DNA of 64,000 nt from Ectobius pallidus (taxonomy: Eukaryota > Arthropoda > Insecta > Blattodea > Ectobiidae). The stretch lies in assembly GCA_964059195.1 (NCBI GenBank), contig CAXKWD010000003.1, positions 17,590,606 to 17,654,605 of the forward strand, given 5' to 3'. The position numbers were made by a program, and so were the translations under genes. This document shows positions 1 to 11,148 of the stretch, in pieces. The notes under the pieces are model-generated. The model was not told the DNA's origin. It searched no databases and saw only the letters and a list, made by a program, of their open reading frames with translations. Every line of letters begins with the position of its first letter. The first letter of the stretch is position 1.

Positions 1-523
1 AAGAAACACAAAAGAAATGTGTTACGTTATTAAGATTTGTTTCGCAACTGAGGAAAATTAGGTGGTGACATGGCTTAATTAGATAATACTCAGGAACTTC
101 ATTTACTACGTTACAAAGAAGTTCAACCATACGACGAACAGACCCCTTCGAGTGGAGACGTAAATAGTCACATGATTTGATTCTTTGAATGAAAGGCCCG
201 TTATCAATGTATAGTGATTCTTGTCATTGACCTTGGCAACATATGAGGCGATGACTGGTAAGTGACAGAATTTGTATGGTAATGACGAGTATGACGTGAT
301 GGTTGGGTGGGTTCATGGTCCCCTTCAGTGTATTATGATAAAATGGTAAGAAACATCAGCTAATAAGAGTGCGAATAACGAATTGTTATTTCACTTTTCC
401 TGTACGTTAGAAACGTATTCATCCAAAAAATAAAAAATAAATATGAAAATAAAATCTATGGCGGTACTTTGCTAAACAGTTCTATTTTGAGGACTCGTCT
501 AGGCTATATAATAAGAGGAAGTG

Positions 524-548
524 TTTGTATGTCTGTCTGTCTGTCTGT
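524..548 (+). repeat. (GTCT)n microsatellite start of a Tcr-like repeat
   Basis: A run of GTCT units follows a TATATAATAAGAGGAAGTG segment. The same 'GTCTGTCTGTCTG... GCG' arrangement starts the AAGTGCCAGAATG repeat family elsewhere in the window, so this is probably a diverged relative. Confidence 0.5.
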
Positions 549-891
549 ACGCGACGCCCAGCGAAATCTATTGAACACAGAGATTTGAAATTTTAAACGT
601 AGATGGACAGAAGGGTGGCCGAATGCACCTCTAAGCCGGATTTTCGATTTTCGCTTTCGTTCGCGAGTTATGAGTGAAAAACTGGCAGTTTTTGTGGCAT
701 AGCTTGTGATCGAGTGCAGGATACTCACAATAAAAACGCTCATCTGCCTTCTACTGAGGGCCACTTTGGAGACCAAGATCTAACTTAAAAAACAGCCTAC
801 ATAGTATTTTTTTAGTTTATAAACATCTTTAGCATTACTACCAGATTAACTGTTATTATAGGGCTTACAGAATGAAATTGCAACCATGAAA

Positions 892-990
892 AAAATTAAG
901 TTGAATTGGCCGGCCGTGGGATTTGAACCAGGGACCTCCAGAATGCGAGTCCAATGCGCTGCCATCTTGGTTGGCACTTCGCTCTGTTAA
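892..990 (-). repeat. tRNA-derived SINE fragment
   Basis: On the minus strand a box B-like GGTTCAAATCCC lies downstream of GGCAGCGCATTGGACTCG, followed by CACGGCCGGCCAATT. The same cassette occurs at 1517-1615 (+) and 7705-7800 (-). It does not fold as an intact tRNA gene, so it is called a SINE. Confidence 0.65.
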
Positions 991-1160
991 ATTAGTATTG
1001 TTTTTCTGACGTAAATGTGTTGTGTTCAGACATTCAATAATGTCACGTTAAATAGCATGCGGGCGCTGTTAATTATTGACCCTTGCTAAGAAGTGTCAAC
1101 AGACTAATGAAAGACGATATTTATTGGAATTAGTAGCCATGTGTCTAATCACACATTATT

Positions 1161-1854
1161 AAGTGCCAGAATGGAGCTTTATAAGATTGTGTGTGGGACG
1201 GGAAAATGTCCGTCCGTGTGTCGGTACGCGCGTAACTGAAATAAGCTTTATCATATTTTCATGAAACTTAGTATAAGCTTTTATAACCTCCATTGGAAGT
1301 AGCCTATTGATATTGGACAAAATCGGTTGACCGGTACCCAATTTAGTGCTTATTTTATGCTAATATATTAGAAAGAATAAAATTTATCAAATTTATCAAA
1401 TTCTAATCAGTTATCATGACAACATATTGTTTTACAGTGCTCATATACGGCTTTGGAAATTGCAATATAGGTAGCTATGACAAATAACACTATTCCTTTA
1501 CATATGCTTATCAAAGTAAACCGTTAAAACTGAGAGGAGGTGACCTTGATGGTAACGTTTTGGACTCCCAATCTGGAGGTCCCTGGTTCAAATCATGTAG
1601 CCGGCCAATGACTTTATATTTTTTATTTTTATGTGAGCGTGCGATTGTCAAGATATCACAAATCTTTATAGTTCTGCTGATGCTGGACGATGTTAATATT
1701 ATTTTTTTAAATTGGATATTTGTTCTTCCGTAAGCCCTGCTGAATCAATCAATCTGGAGCTTAACTCGGAAATAGATTTAAAAATAAATAAATAAATAAA
1801 TTTTCTTCATATAATTGCAATTATAACTGATTAAGCAAAAGCATTAGGCACTTT
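1161..1854 (+). repeat. AAGTGCCAGAATG-family inverted-end repeat, copy 1
   Basis: It starts with AAGTGCCAGAATGG and ends near GCATTAGGCACTT, a degraded inverse of the start. Internally it has a GTCCGTCCGTGTG tract, then TTTTCATGAAACTTAGTAT and GGAGCTTAACTCGGAAAT. Related copies are at 17293, 23541 (-), 31311 and 55396. A SINE lies inside (1517-1615). Class unclear: non-autonomous, no coding capacity. Confidence 0.6.
1517..1615 (+). repeat. tRNA-derived SINE fragment
   Basis: A segment with GATGGTAACGTTTTGGACTC and a box B-like GGTTCAAATC, then GTAGCCGGCCAATGAC. It is the same cassette as at 892-990 in the opposite orientation, and is nested in the AAGTGCCAGAATG repeat. Confidence 0.6.
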
Positions 1855-1945
1855 TTTATATCAATTTACTTGATTTTATTATTTGTTTGATCATGTTATT
1901 TTCTGCAGCCAGCTCAATTTATAGAATTTACAAAATTCTCTATAG

Positions 1946-2195
1946 CAGCGTTTCTCAACCTATGGTCCGCGGACCAGCAGATGGTCCTCAGACATAATTA
2001 AAAACTATCATAAAGCAAGTGGAAAGTAAAGAAGTAAAATTTGTTTCACATATTTAGTTATAATGACCTTTAATTAATACCCCAAATATTAAGAACATAG
2101 GCCTTCTTTTAAAAATGGGATGTAAAATTAGGGGTCCGTAATTTTTTTTTAGACATTTTTGAGGTCCTCGGGTTCCAAAAGGTTCAGAAAAGCTG
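1946..2195. mobile_element. Non-autonomous hAT MITE, copy 1
   Basis: Ends CAGCGTTTCTCAACC ... GGTTCAGAAAAGCTG are imperfect terminal inverted repeats of the hAT type (CAG-GTTCTCAACC). The 250-bp body matches the copy at 16764-17015. The flanks share only CTATAG, so the target duplication is partly decayed. Confidence 0.75.
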
Positions 2196-2512
2196 CCTAT
2201 AGTAATTTCTTCAGTTTATGTAATATTCACTCATCACCAGAGCCGTACTCTAGAACCATTTGGTAGTAGTTTAAAGGCTTTGAAAAGAGCAGACTGACAT
2301 TTGCATGTCTCGGACACGTCATTGCAGTTGTCACTTGCCAAAGTAGGGCTTATTACTACCAGGGTTGTTGTCCTCGATATTAATACTTGAACGGTGCACC
2401 TTGAAGAACCAAGTGTCGCATGGTGTTTACTTCAAGCAAACTTCAAATGATAGTTTGTACGTTTAACTTGTATCATTCATATTATACTTCCTTATTTTTT
2501 TTAATTAAAAAA

Positions 2513-3092
2513 AAAGGGTTTATAAAAACCTCAAAATCCGGGCCTGGCTTCGCAGAGGAATTCGATTGGTTCATATTGGTTGTCTACTTACAAACCATGT
2601 GATTGTTCATAGTGTGATTGCCACAAACTTATCAGTTTTAGACCACAGTTTCTTGAGAAAGTTTGATGAAACCCTAATGTTTAATTTTGTTTAAAAAGTA
2701 TCTTCTAAGGATAGAGTACGGTATGTTTAGTGTAATTTAATTAATTGTGTACGGGTATAGAAATATTTGATAAGAACTGACAAGTTAGTAAGGCAATTTT
2801 CATGAAATTTTCTGTGAGAGGTCATAGCAAGAACCCTGTTGATTTTGCACCAAATCGGTTGTCCGTTAGCTGAGTAACGACTAATTAACGGTCACATGCT
2901 TTATTTATTCCATCAATCGATAGAGCTGAATATGCCTATCAAACTTTCTAAAAAAAAACTGTGTCTAAAACTGAAAAGATTCTGGCGATCACACTAATAA
3001 TCACATGGTTTGTAAATAGACAACCAATATGAACCAATCGAATTCCTTTGCGAAGCCGGGTTCGGAATTTGAGGTTTTTATAACCCATATTT
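2513..3092. mobile_element. Foldback element with about 90-bp terminal inverted repeats
   Basis: The left arm (GGGTTTATAAAAACCTCAAA ... TTGGTTGTCTACTTACAAAC) is repeated inverted at the right end (GTTTGTAAATAGACAACC ... TTTGAGGTTTTTATAACCC). The interior resembles the AAGTGCCAGAATG family (TTTTCATGAAATTTTCTGTG, CCAAATCGGTTGTCCG). No transposase seen. Confidence 0.65.
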
Positions 3093-3843
3093 TAGTTTTT
3101 TAAGCATATTGAAATAGTTTCATTTTAGTTTTTTAATATTTTTAGATTATTTTTTGAAGTTTCACTTGAATAAGTACAATAAACACATTGAAAAAATATA
3201 TTAATTCAATTTATTTTTATTTAAATTTCCATGGCTCTGAACCACAAAACTTTAGGAATACTTTTTGCTTAGTTTTAGAACCATTCCTGTCATTTCCAAC
3301 TCCACCACAAACACAACAAGAACGATTTTCAATTAATCAATCAACTTTTAGAATACTTTCCTTTCGGCTATTTCTTGGAGCAGCTTTGTGAATAAACTGC
3401 AAGTGAAAGCTTCTTAATAACGCATTTAATTTGCTTCTAAAGAAACCGGGAATTTAGGTTCACTTAAGATTTCCTTTACCGGGACAATGGGGTGCAAAAT
3501 GACAGTATTACAAAATGCAATAGCCCTACTATATTTCATCTTACAAAATAATATACTGGTAACTATAAGCTAGTTGCAAAATGTAGGCAGATATTTAAAA
3601 AGTAAGTTTTAGTTAAACTGTAATTATTAGATATTATTGTTGTTATTTTAATGTATTTAACTTAAAAATCAGTTTTAGCCATTTTAGTTGATAATGTCAT
3701 ATTAGCCATTTTTAGGTTTTATAAGATTGGACTATGTGACTGCCATGATAATGAAACGCAAAATTTTGTTAAAACATCACAGTCAGCTAGCAGGGAACAA
3801 CATATTTTAAAACCGAAGACTGCGGACCCTAGTCAATAATATC

Positions 3844-3886
3844 AATTCTTTCTGGCACTTTGTTTTATCAGTTTACCTCATTTATT
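3844..3886 (+). repeat. Right-end scrap of the AAGTGCCAGAATG repeat family
   Basis: TTCTGGCACTTTGTTTTATC and the following CAGTTTACCTCATTTATT match the right end of the copy at 31.7 kb. It is fused to the truncated retrotransposon that follows and supplies the first dozen codons of the open frame there, so the apparent ATG at 3860 is accidental. Confidence 0.6.
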
Positions 3887-5617
3887 GTAATTAGATGTTG
3901 TAATGGCTGTGTTACGTCAAATCCTTATATCATTGCTAATTCTTTTAATACGTTTTTTAAATCAGTACCAGAACAAATTGTTAGTCAATTATCCTCGCAT
4001 GATGAATCTGTAGTTAATATTGATGCCAATATTAACCCAAACGACTTTTTCCTCTATCCATTCACAGAAGAGGAATTTTATGAATTAATGAAATTGAAAC
4101 TGAAAAATAAGTATTCTTCGGGACCCGATGAGATACAGTGTTTTTTGTTGAGACGAATTTTAAATGTTATTGTGAAACCTGTCACATATTTAATTAATCT
4201 TTCCTTTTGCTCTGGAAAGTTTCCACAGATTCTGAAGTTAGGAAAGGTTGTTCCAATTTATAAGAAGGGAAGTCCTCTTGAGAAAACAAATTATCGGCCT
4301 GTAACTGTACCTTATTGCTTTTCCATTATGTTTGAATACTGTTTTCTTAACAGACTGGTTAGTTACCTTAATTCCAAAGGTATTTTATCTGACTATCAAC
4401 ATGGTTTTCGTACTAATAGATCTACATTATCTGCAATAAATTATTTTTATGACAAATTGATATCTTATATTGAGAATGGTGAATGCCCAATTGGTATATT
4501 CTGCGATCTTAGCAGAGCTTTTGATTGTGTAAAACATAATTTATTGTTGTCTAAATTGTCAGAATATAATATAAATGGTGTCCCACTTAAATGGATTCAA
4601 TCCTACCTTTCTAATAGAAGTCAATATGTAAAACTGTTTCATTACAAGAATGGTCTGATGTCGTCTGTAATATCAAAAACTGTGAATGTTGACCTTGGAG
4701 TTCCTCAAGGCTCCGTTTTGGGCCCTTTATTATTTATTTTATACGTAAATGATATTTTTAAAGCTATTCCTCAACATATTTCATGTACTATGTATGCTGA
4801 CGACTTTTCTTTAATTCTGTCACACAAATGTCAAAATTCTCTAACTGATATATGCAATAACTTATTAAATGATGTTTACAAGTGGTTTTGTACAAACTCA
4901 CTGCATTTGAATCCAAGTAAGACGTTATTTATGCATTTTCATAATTCACAAAAAAAGTTAGAAGACATCAATTTATATTTAAACGGTAACTCCCTTCCAA
5001 ACTCGAAGTCTGTTACATTTTTAGGGCTGATTATAGATGAAAATTTGAATTTTAAAAATCATTGTAAGTCAATAATATCGAAACTCCATTCTATAGTGTA
5101 TATTTTCAGAAATGTGAGAAATGTACTAAATCAAATACAGCTTCTATCATTATATTATGCTCATGTTGAGAGTCGTATGAGGTATGGCATTGGTTTTTGG
5201 GGCTGGTCCACTTTAGCTCCTAATGTTTTTCAGGCACAAAAAAGAATCGTTAGATGTATGGCTCGTTTACACCCTACACAATCATGTAAAGAGTATTTTA
5301 AAAGTCTTAATATAATGACCATGCCTAGTCTGTTCATATATGAATTGTGTATGTATACATTTCATAAACGAAATGAATTTACATTGAATATGAGTTTACA
5401 TAATTTTAATACAAGACACTGCAATGATTTTCATGTACCTTTTAGAAGGCTTAAATCAGGCTGTAAATCTCCGAATGTACTTGGTCCTAAACTATTTAAC
5501 AACCTTCCAGTGGTTATTAGGAATGCAAATAATGTTTCAGTCTTTAAGAGGAATCTAAAAGAATTTCTGATTGAAAAATGTTTCTATTGTGTTGATGATT
5601 ACTTAAACCTCCATTAA
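3860..5617 (+). CDS. Reverse transcriptase of the truncated non-LTR element
   Basis: The open frame of 585 codons is a retrotransposon ORF2 remnant. From about residue 22, ANSFNTFFKSV is the usual linker before the polymerase. The RT blocks follow in order: VVPIYKKG, NYRPVTV, GFRTNRSTLSAI, DLSRAFDCVKH (catalytic Asp), GVPQGSVLGPLLFILYVND, MYADDFSLIL (catalytic YADD, about residue 313), then the thumb and C-terminal region with RLHPTQSCKEYF and LGPKLFNNLP. The endonuclease domain is absent. The first ~12 residues come from flanking repeat DNA. The absence of stops over 1.75 kb suggests a fairly recent insertion. Such a protein would normally work in target-primed reverse transcription; this copy cannot nick target DNA by itself. 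Confidence 0.85.
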   Translation: MFYQFTSFIVIRCCNGCVTSNPYIIANSFNTFFKSVPEQIVSQLSSHDESVVNIDANINPNDFFLYPFTEEEFYELMKLKLKNKYSSGPDEIQCFLLRRILNVIVKPVTYLINLSFCSGKFPQILKLGKVVPIYKKGSPLEKTNYRPVTVPYCFSIMFEYCFLNRLVSYLNSKGILSDYQHGFRTNRSTLSAINYFYDKLISYIENGECPIGIFCDLSRAFDCVKHNLLLSKLSEYNINGVPLKWIQSYLSNRSQYVKLFHYKNGLMSSVISKTVNVDLGVPQGSVLGPLLFILYVNDIFKAIPQHISCTMYADDFSLILSHKCQNSLTDICNNLLNDVYKWFCTNSLHLNPSKTLFMHFHNSQKKLEDINLYLNGNSLPNSKSVTFLGLIIDENLNFKNHCKSIISKLHSIVYIFRNVRNVLNQIQLLSLYYAHVESRMRYGIGFWGWSTLAPNVFQAQKRIVRCMARLHPTQSCKEYFKSLNIMTMPSLFIYELCMYTFHKRNEFTLNMSLHNFNTRHCNDFHVPFRRLKSGCKSPNVLGPKLFNNLPVVIRNANNVSVFKRNLKEFLIEKCFYCVDDYLNLH

Positions 5618-5700
5618 TTAATTATAGACTAGGCTTATTGACTATTCCTATGCAATGTATATTGTCTATTGGAAAATAAACTGATTGATTGATTGATTAT
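3890..5700 (+). mobile_element. 5'-truncated non-LTR retrotransposon, Jockey/CR1 group
   Basis: It contains an uninterrupted reverse transcriptase frame (to the stop at 5615-5617), a short 3' UTR with AATAAA, and a tail of GATT repeats at about 5678-5699. A short tandem-repeat tail instead of poly(A) is typical of CR1/L2-like elements. The 5' half with the endonuclease is missing, consistent with incomplete reverse transcription. It sits on the same strand as AQR. Confidence 0.85.
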
Positions 5701-6143
5701 CGTTCCGAAATTTTGACGAAATCCTCTCAGAAGTGTATAACTTAGCCTATGTGATATAACTTTCCAACAAATAATTCGCGTTTATCTCTTTCGAAATTAG
5801 GGTTCAAGAGGTATATAACATTTATTCCAGAAAAGGAGTTTTTTTACGCCTTAAACCTTCAAAAAGCCATTTAAACCAAGGAGGATTTCAAATGCTGTCC
5901 TATTTTTATTGATATTTGCAGGATTCCTAAACACCAAGATAATGTAAGTGTGTTATGTGCTTGTTAATTTAACAACTAATTAATTTAAACCTTTTATTGC
6001 AACAAACTTTTAATTGGTTGCAGATTTATGACTGCTGCTGTTAAAGAGATAATGTATTGTATAGATTTTAGGAACTCTTTTTATAGATATTGTATAATAA
6101 ATTAATAAACAACAGTAACACAATTTTGTAAATATGTATTTTA

Positions 6144-6550
6144 CAGTGTGTCCATATTCTGGGAAGTCAGTGAAAGTCAGGGAAAATGAAATCGGTCAGG
6201 GAAAGTCAGATAATTTTGTAAAATAAAAGAAAAAGTCAGGGAAATTTGTAAAAAAAAAAAAAATATGGAGTAGTTAGGGAAAATAACTAGCTCGAGTGAG
6301 CGAAATGTGAGGGGCATGTGTTTTGCTACAGTCTACTCTAATCTATACTGTGTGAGCTATTTTCTTTTCGTTACTTGAACTTATCACTTCTCATTTTTGA
6401 TATGGGGATGGAGGAGGCTGGATTTGTTTGTTTTGTTTTGTTTTTTTCACAGTGAACCTTGAAAACATAGATTCTTGTGGTCAGGAAAATGTAATTTTCT
6501 GGTCATGGAAAGCCAGAGAAATATATTTTGAAATTTCTGTGAACACCCTG
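6144..6550. mobile_element. Probable non-autonomous hAT element
   Basis: Ends CAGTGTGTCC ... GAACACCCTG form imperfect inverted repeats. The interior repeats GTCAGGGAAA several times. The flanks share ATTTTA, a degraded 8-bp duplication. Confidence 0.5.
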
Positions 6551-7704
6551 ATTTTAGTAGACTATAATTTGAAAACATGTGTTTTAGCATAGTAATTTTA
6601 TAAGTATGTTTTAATTAAAGGGTACCAAAGTTTTAATATATATATAATACACTTTGTTAATACTCAAGCAATTCTGCAGATATCAATAAAAAAAAGGCCA
6701 TGTTTGAATTCCTCCTTATTTATCTCGCTTTTTGAGAGTATAAGGAGTAAGAAAACTTACACTATGCTATTGTTATTCCCGCAAAGAACAATAATGAAAT
6801 TCATAAACATAGTCCTTCTTTAGGACATTTAAAGCAATTGGATTTAACTCAATACTTTTTAGTTTCGCGATTGTAAATGCACTTTTGCCTACAACTTCAC
6901 ACTGGAGAAATGTCAACAATTGTTTTCACTTTTTGCTGACGAAAGGAACCGAAGATAAGAGACTTATCACTGTACACATTCACGTACCTGTCATTGGGGC
7001 CGGCGTGACTGTCTGAGGCAACACTGTGACTGCGACTGACTGGAGCTAAGCTAAGCTAGGCTTGGAGCGGGAGACGCTGGACCTTGCTCATGTTGACACT
7101 TGGGAACTCTTTCGCGCCTTAATGCTTATTCACTAGATTGAGGTCAAAGCGCTTGTAGAGTATTTTAGAATCTCAATTCCCTTTATCCCTTACCTCATCT
7201 TCCGACCTTGTGCCTTACCACGCCCCTTACAGCTTCTTCAATTTTCAGACTTTAAATAATTCAGGTTTTATCTTTCTTGTATTGAATGTAAAATTTCTAC
7301 TCTTCTCCTCGTAAACAATTGTGTCCTTGAAATAAATATTATTTAAATAGAGTTACCAGATATTTCAATTAATCCTGGGCCCTTTTGAAAATTATAGGCA
7401 ATAGAAGTAATTTTTGATGCTCCGCTGTATGGAACAGTTAATGTCTTTATCTGGATTGTTTTGTTTTTTAATCCAGCGGTGTTTATACTTATTTTAGCTG
7501 CGAGCCCATTTAAGGATTTCTGAATGTGTGTGTGTACAGTAGGATAGGCCATGGAACTATTGATTGTCAATTGCTTTTATTATTGGTGTATTTTTATGGA
7601 GTAAATTTCAACTAATATTAATTTAAAATGGATAAGATACATGATTAAATAGTGAGGATGATTACAATTCGGCATTTGCCTTCACGACTGGGAAACCATG
7701 AAAA

Positions 7705-7800
7705 AACCCATGACAAATTGACCGGCCACGGGATTTGAATCTGGGACCTCCCGAATGCGAGTCCAAGACATTACCATCTCGGCCACCTCGCTTGGTTATC
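7705..7800 (-). repeat. tRNA-derived SINE fragment
   Basis: On the minus strand: GGTGGCCGAGATGG followed by GGACTCGCATTCGGGAGGTC, then box B-like AGATTCAAATCCCGTGGCC. Same family as 892-990. Confidence 0.65.
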
Positions 7801-8699
7801 TGGACTTATTTTTTATTTTGTCAACATAAACATCTGATAGTATCTTCCGGTTTCTATTTAGTTATTAGAACATTAAATTTTTTAAATATTATTTATTTAT
7901 TAGTTTATTTTACATTTAAAATTTACAATTTTTACACGAGACAATCCCGCGTAAGCTATTGCTGGAAGTGCAGTTAACAAAAATATTTAGCCTATTGTAA
8001 AATTTGATATTTTCAGCAAAGTATGGAGGAAAGCCCCCTGCAAGAAATTGGAGCCCTAAGCATTTAACTGGCCATAATATGCCCAACAGTCTTAATGCTC
8101 TGACGAAAACATTTAATTCTGATAAGATCTTATTCATAGCAGGCTGCTATCTGGAATATCAGCTTATTGCTTACAAAACTTCTGTTTTCCTGATCAGTTA
8201 TTGAACTGGAAAGAATTCCGGGTTGCGTTAATATGATAAAGTTAAGCAATTAGAGATAAATTAAAGAATCAAATGTACACATAAATGTATTTGTATACTG
8301 CTGCAGTATATCACAGAATTTAATGCAGGGAAATACCGTTAGATTATTCTAGAGTAGCTTGGTACCTTGTTCAGTTCATCTTCATCTTCGTTTAAAGCTA
8401 TGCAGTTCACAGATACACACATAATTTTTTTTCTTCTGGTGTTTGTACTGATAGGACCTTAAAACGTGTATTAGTGCTGAACACTCGAAATCTGACTTTA
8501 GGGTCGAACATAGTAATTCATCTTCCCATGTTACAGGTGAAGAAAGTAACTAATCAGATAACTTAGCAAGGTTATTCTCAAATTCACTACTTCTGTAGTC
8601 TATAAATTACTATAAAATATGAGTTTAACGATTAAAATTAAAAATACAAAAGGTTAGACCTTATGAAATATTGTTTTCGGGCAAAACATAAACGTTACT

Positions 8700-8765
8700 T
8701 ATTAGCGCCTATAACTCGGTGGTTAGGCTGTTTGCCTGCCGCAGATGTGAGAGAAGTGTTCGTCT
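8700..8765 (+). repeat. Possible 5' part of a tRNA-like SINE
   Basis: ACTCGGTGGTTAGGCTGTTT and GCCTGCCGCAGATG resemble the A-box half of the SINEs at 18.7 and 24.4 kb. The rest was probably displaced by the element starting at 8805. Confidence 0.35.
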
Positions 8766-8804
8766 CGGTACACAAAGGGGGTTGTTTTCTGCCTGTATCA
8801 CTTA

Positions 8805-10148
8805 TGGCCGAGTGCACCAATCTCGGTATTCAGAATACCGCGGTAAAGTTGCTTAGCTTACCCTGGTAAAGTCTATTTTCGTTGCATCGTGCTCGGTTTC
8901 GACTTTTACCGCGGTAAGATGCAAACCGGCCGTGAAGGAGCTGTAAAGTGAGAAAACCGCTGTTTTCTTTCCAAGATGGAGATCAGCGTAATGTATCATA
9001 TTTATGATATCTAGGCCAAAAGCTAATTGAATATAAAGAATAATGAGAGACAGGTGGGATCTATTTGAAGAATGAACGATGGTGCATATCTTTGCAAATA
9101 CTGTGCTGTAACATCGATTGAAATTAACTTCCTTTCTTACCTCAACTAAACCAGGTCCATCGAGTAGGCTAGTGGGCGTAACCACGATTAGTACGATTAG
9201 TACAGTATTTATGGTGTTTGAATTCAAACTTTCAATTCAGACGACATATATAGGCAATATAATAATCCATTTTATCCTTATGAACATTTATTACTGAACA
9301 ATAAAGCGAGAAATAAATGAAAAATGGAAAACCTGTGGGCCTAGGCCAACTTTGCAATGAATGGCTACATGCATCACGATATAGCCTATGTACCGGTATA
9401 TATCGTGCATGTAATCAATTTATCATACTTGCACACACACACGAACATAATTATAACAGCCCTTTCATGGCTATGTAGATGATTTTGCACCTAAAATTTC
9501 CACTGGTCGAACGGGAATAAAAGTGAGGCTATGTCGAACTCAGAAAAGAGATTTCATGGTGTTGCTTTGCCTTAGATATCACAGGTGAGATAATTATTCT
9601 TTAAAACATCAATGTTATTTGATTGAAATGTACAGTCATGTGGGGTCTATTTGAGGAATGAACGATCTTTGCAAATACTGTGCTGTAACATCGATTGAAA
9701 TTACCCTTTCTCACCTCAACCAAACCAGTAGGCGAAATAGAGTCATTTCACGATTGGTACGGTATCTATGGTGCTTGTATGCAAAGTATGAATTCAGACG
9801 ACATATATACGCAATATAATATTCCCTTTTATCCTTATAAACATCTTTTTATTGAATAATAAGGGAACAAATACATTGAATTCGGGACCCCAATAGCCTG
9901 CCAGAGCCACCGTGACTGGCAGACGTGCAGAGAGAGAGCGAACCTAGCGGCCATGGAAGAAACTAACACAAACCAACACAAAATTTCTCCATGGGAGAAA
10001 TTCATAGCAGAGTAACCGCGATATTTCCAAGCATTAGCAAACCGCGATATTTTAGCAATGGTGCACAGAGATTTTGAGAATACCCCGGTATTACGTTTAC
10101 CGCGGTAACGAAACGGCTGAGAAAACCGGAGAATGGTGCACTCGGGCA
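8805..10148. mobile_element. Harbinger-like non-autonomous element with internal duplication
   Basis: Inverted ends TGGCCGAGTGCACCA ... TGGTGCACTCGGGCA flank 1.34 kb, with TTA on the left and TGA on the right, compatible with a 3-bp PIF/Harbinger target site. Two internal segments (about 9050-9310 and 9640-9865) are direct repeats sharing CTGTGCTGTAACATCGATTG and CAGACGACATATATA. No intact transposase. Confidence 0.6.
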
Positions 10149-10724
10149 TGAATTTTCGTGAGTGCTTATATACCGTTAGGTATACAGATATATATTGGCT
10201 TTAAGGGATAAGTTCGTATAACTAAAATACTTCTGAAACCTAGTATGATTTTCTTTATCCTAAGCGAGGATTTTAAATTTTCTCGCTCGTTCTGACATAT
10301 AGTAAGTGACCGCATTGTGTGAGTACGCATTCAGTTGTTTCATCCGTACATGCAGCTATACTGCTGACGAGGTGGCTCCCGTATAACTAACCTTACGAAA
10401 GCTTCTAAAATAAAAAATTATATATTTTAAATAAAGTATTTGTGTATCAATACAATCAGTTAAAGTGTTGCATAAATTGAAACATTTTCGAGAAATGTGT
10501 GAAAAGCGAAATTTTCTTAAAGGGAAATCGTCTACATGTTTCTGGGCACACTAGAATGTAAAATTTCTTTTCTGTACGATGTTTAATTTTCTAGATTTTG
10601 ATTTAGTAAGGGTGCTTATTACTAAGAGCTGAAACTTTTATTTGTAAAATTTTTCGCAAAAAATTCTCAGAGGGCTACTTATAAGCCATCCATTGTTTGT
10701 AACTGTAAATGGTGTGCTTTGCAT

Positions 10725-10975
10725 CAACAACTGAATACGTTCTCTTTGAAATTCTGTACCAGAAAGGTGAGAAAGGTGTATTGTCCATGCTTAGGCTAAA
10801 GAAAGTTACGTGAGTGCATTAATCAGATTTTGTTTGGGTTATATATCCTTTGGGGATGCGATTCGATGTGGTAACGACATTCTCTTCAGTTTTACAAACA
10901 ATTTACATGAAGAGAATGCCCTACTTAATATATTATACTAAGAGCCAAAACTTTCATTTGGACAGAGGGTGTTGT
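10725..10975 (+). repeat. Dispersed repeat, copy A
   Basis: TACGTGAGTGCATTAATCAG, TTGTTTGGGTTATATATCCT and GGTAACGACATTC recur inverted at 15050-15340. No coding signature. Confidence 0.6.
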
Positions 10976-11148
10976 GTGTTTTATTTAAGATGTTTAAAAA
11001 TATTATTGTAGCCTTGAATGCTCGGCGTATCTTACAATTAAACCTGAAAAATTATTGTGTTGGAACAGTGAATATTTGATAAGAAAGGCATACAGAAATA
11101 TGGGCTTTAGTATCAGTTTAAATCTAACATACGGTACAATTGCAGAAG

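Noticed and set aside
892..990. Possible tRNA gene (B-box-like sequences here and at 1.5, 7.7, 18.7, 22.0 and 24.4 kb)
   Set aside because: Box B is present but acceptor stem and anticodon arm do not pair. Several copies with long bodies point to SINEs.
8853..9227. 124-codon minus-strand frame
   Set aside because: Falls within the Harbinger-like element, but has no DDE nuclease or Myb-like features that I can see.
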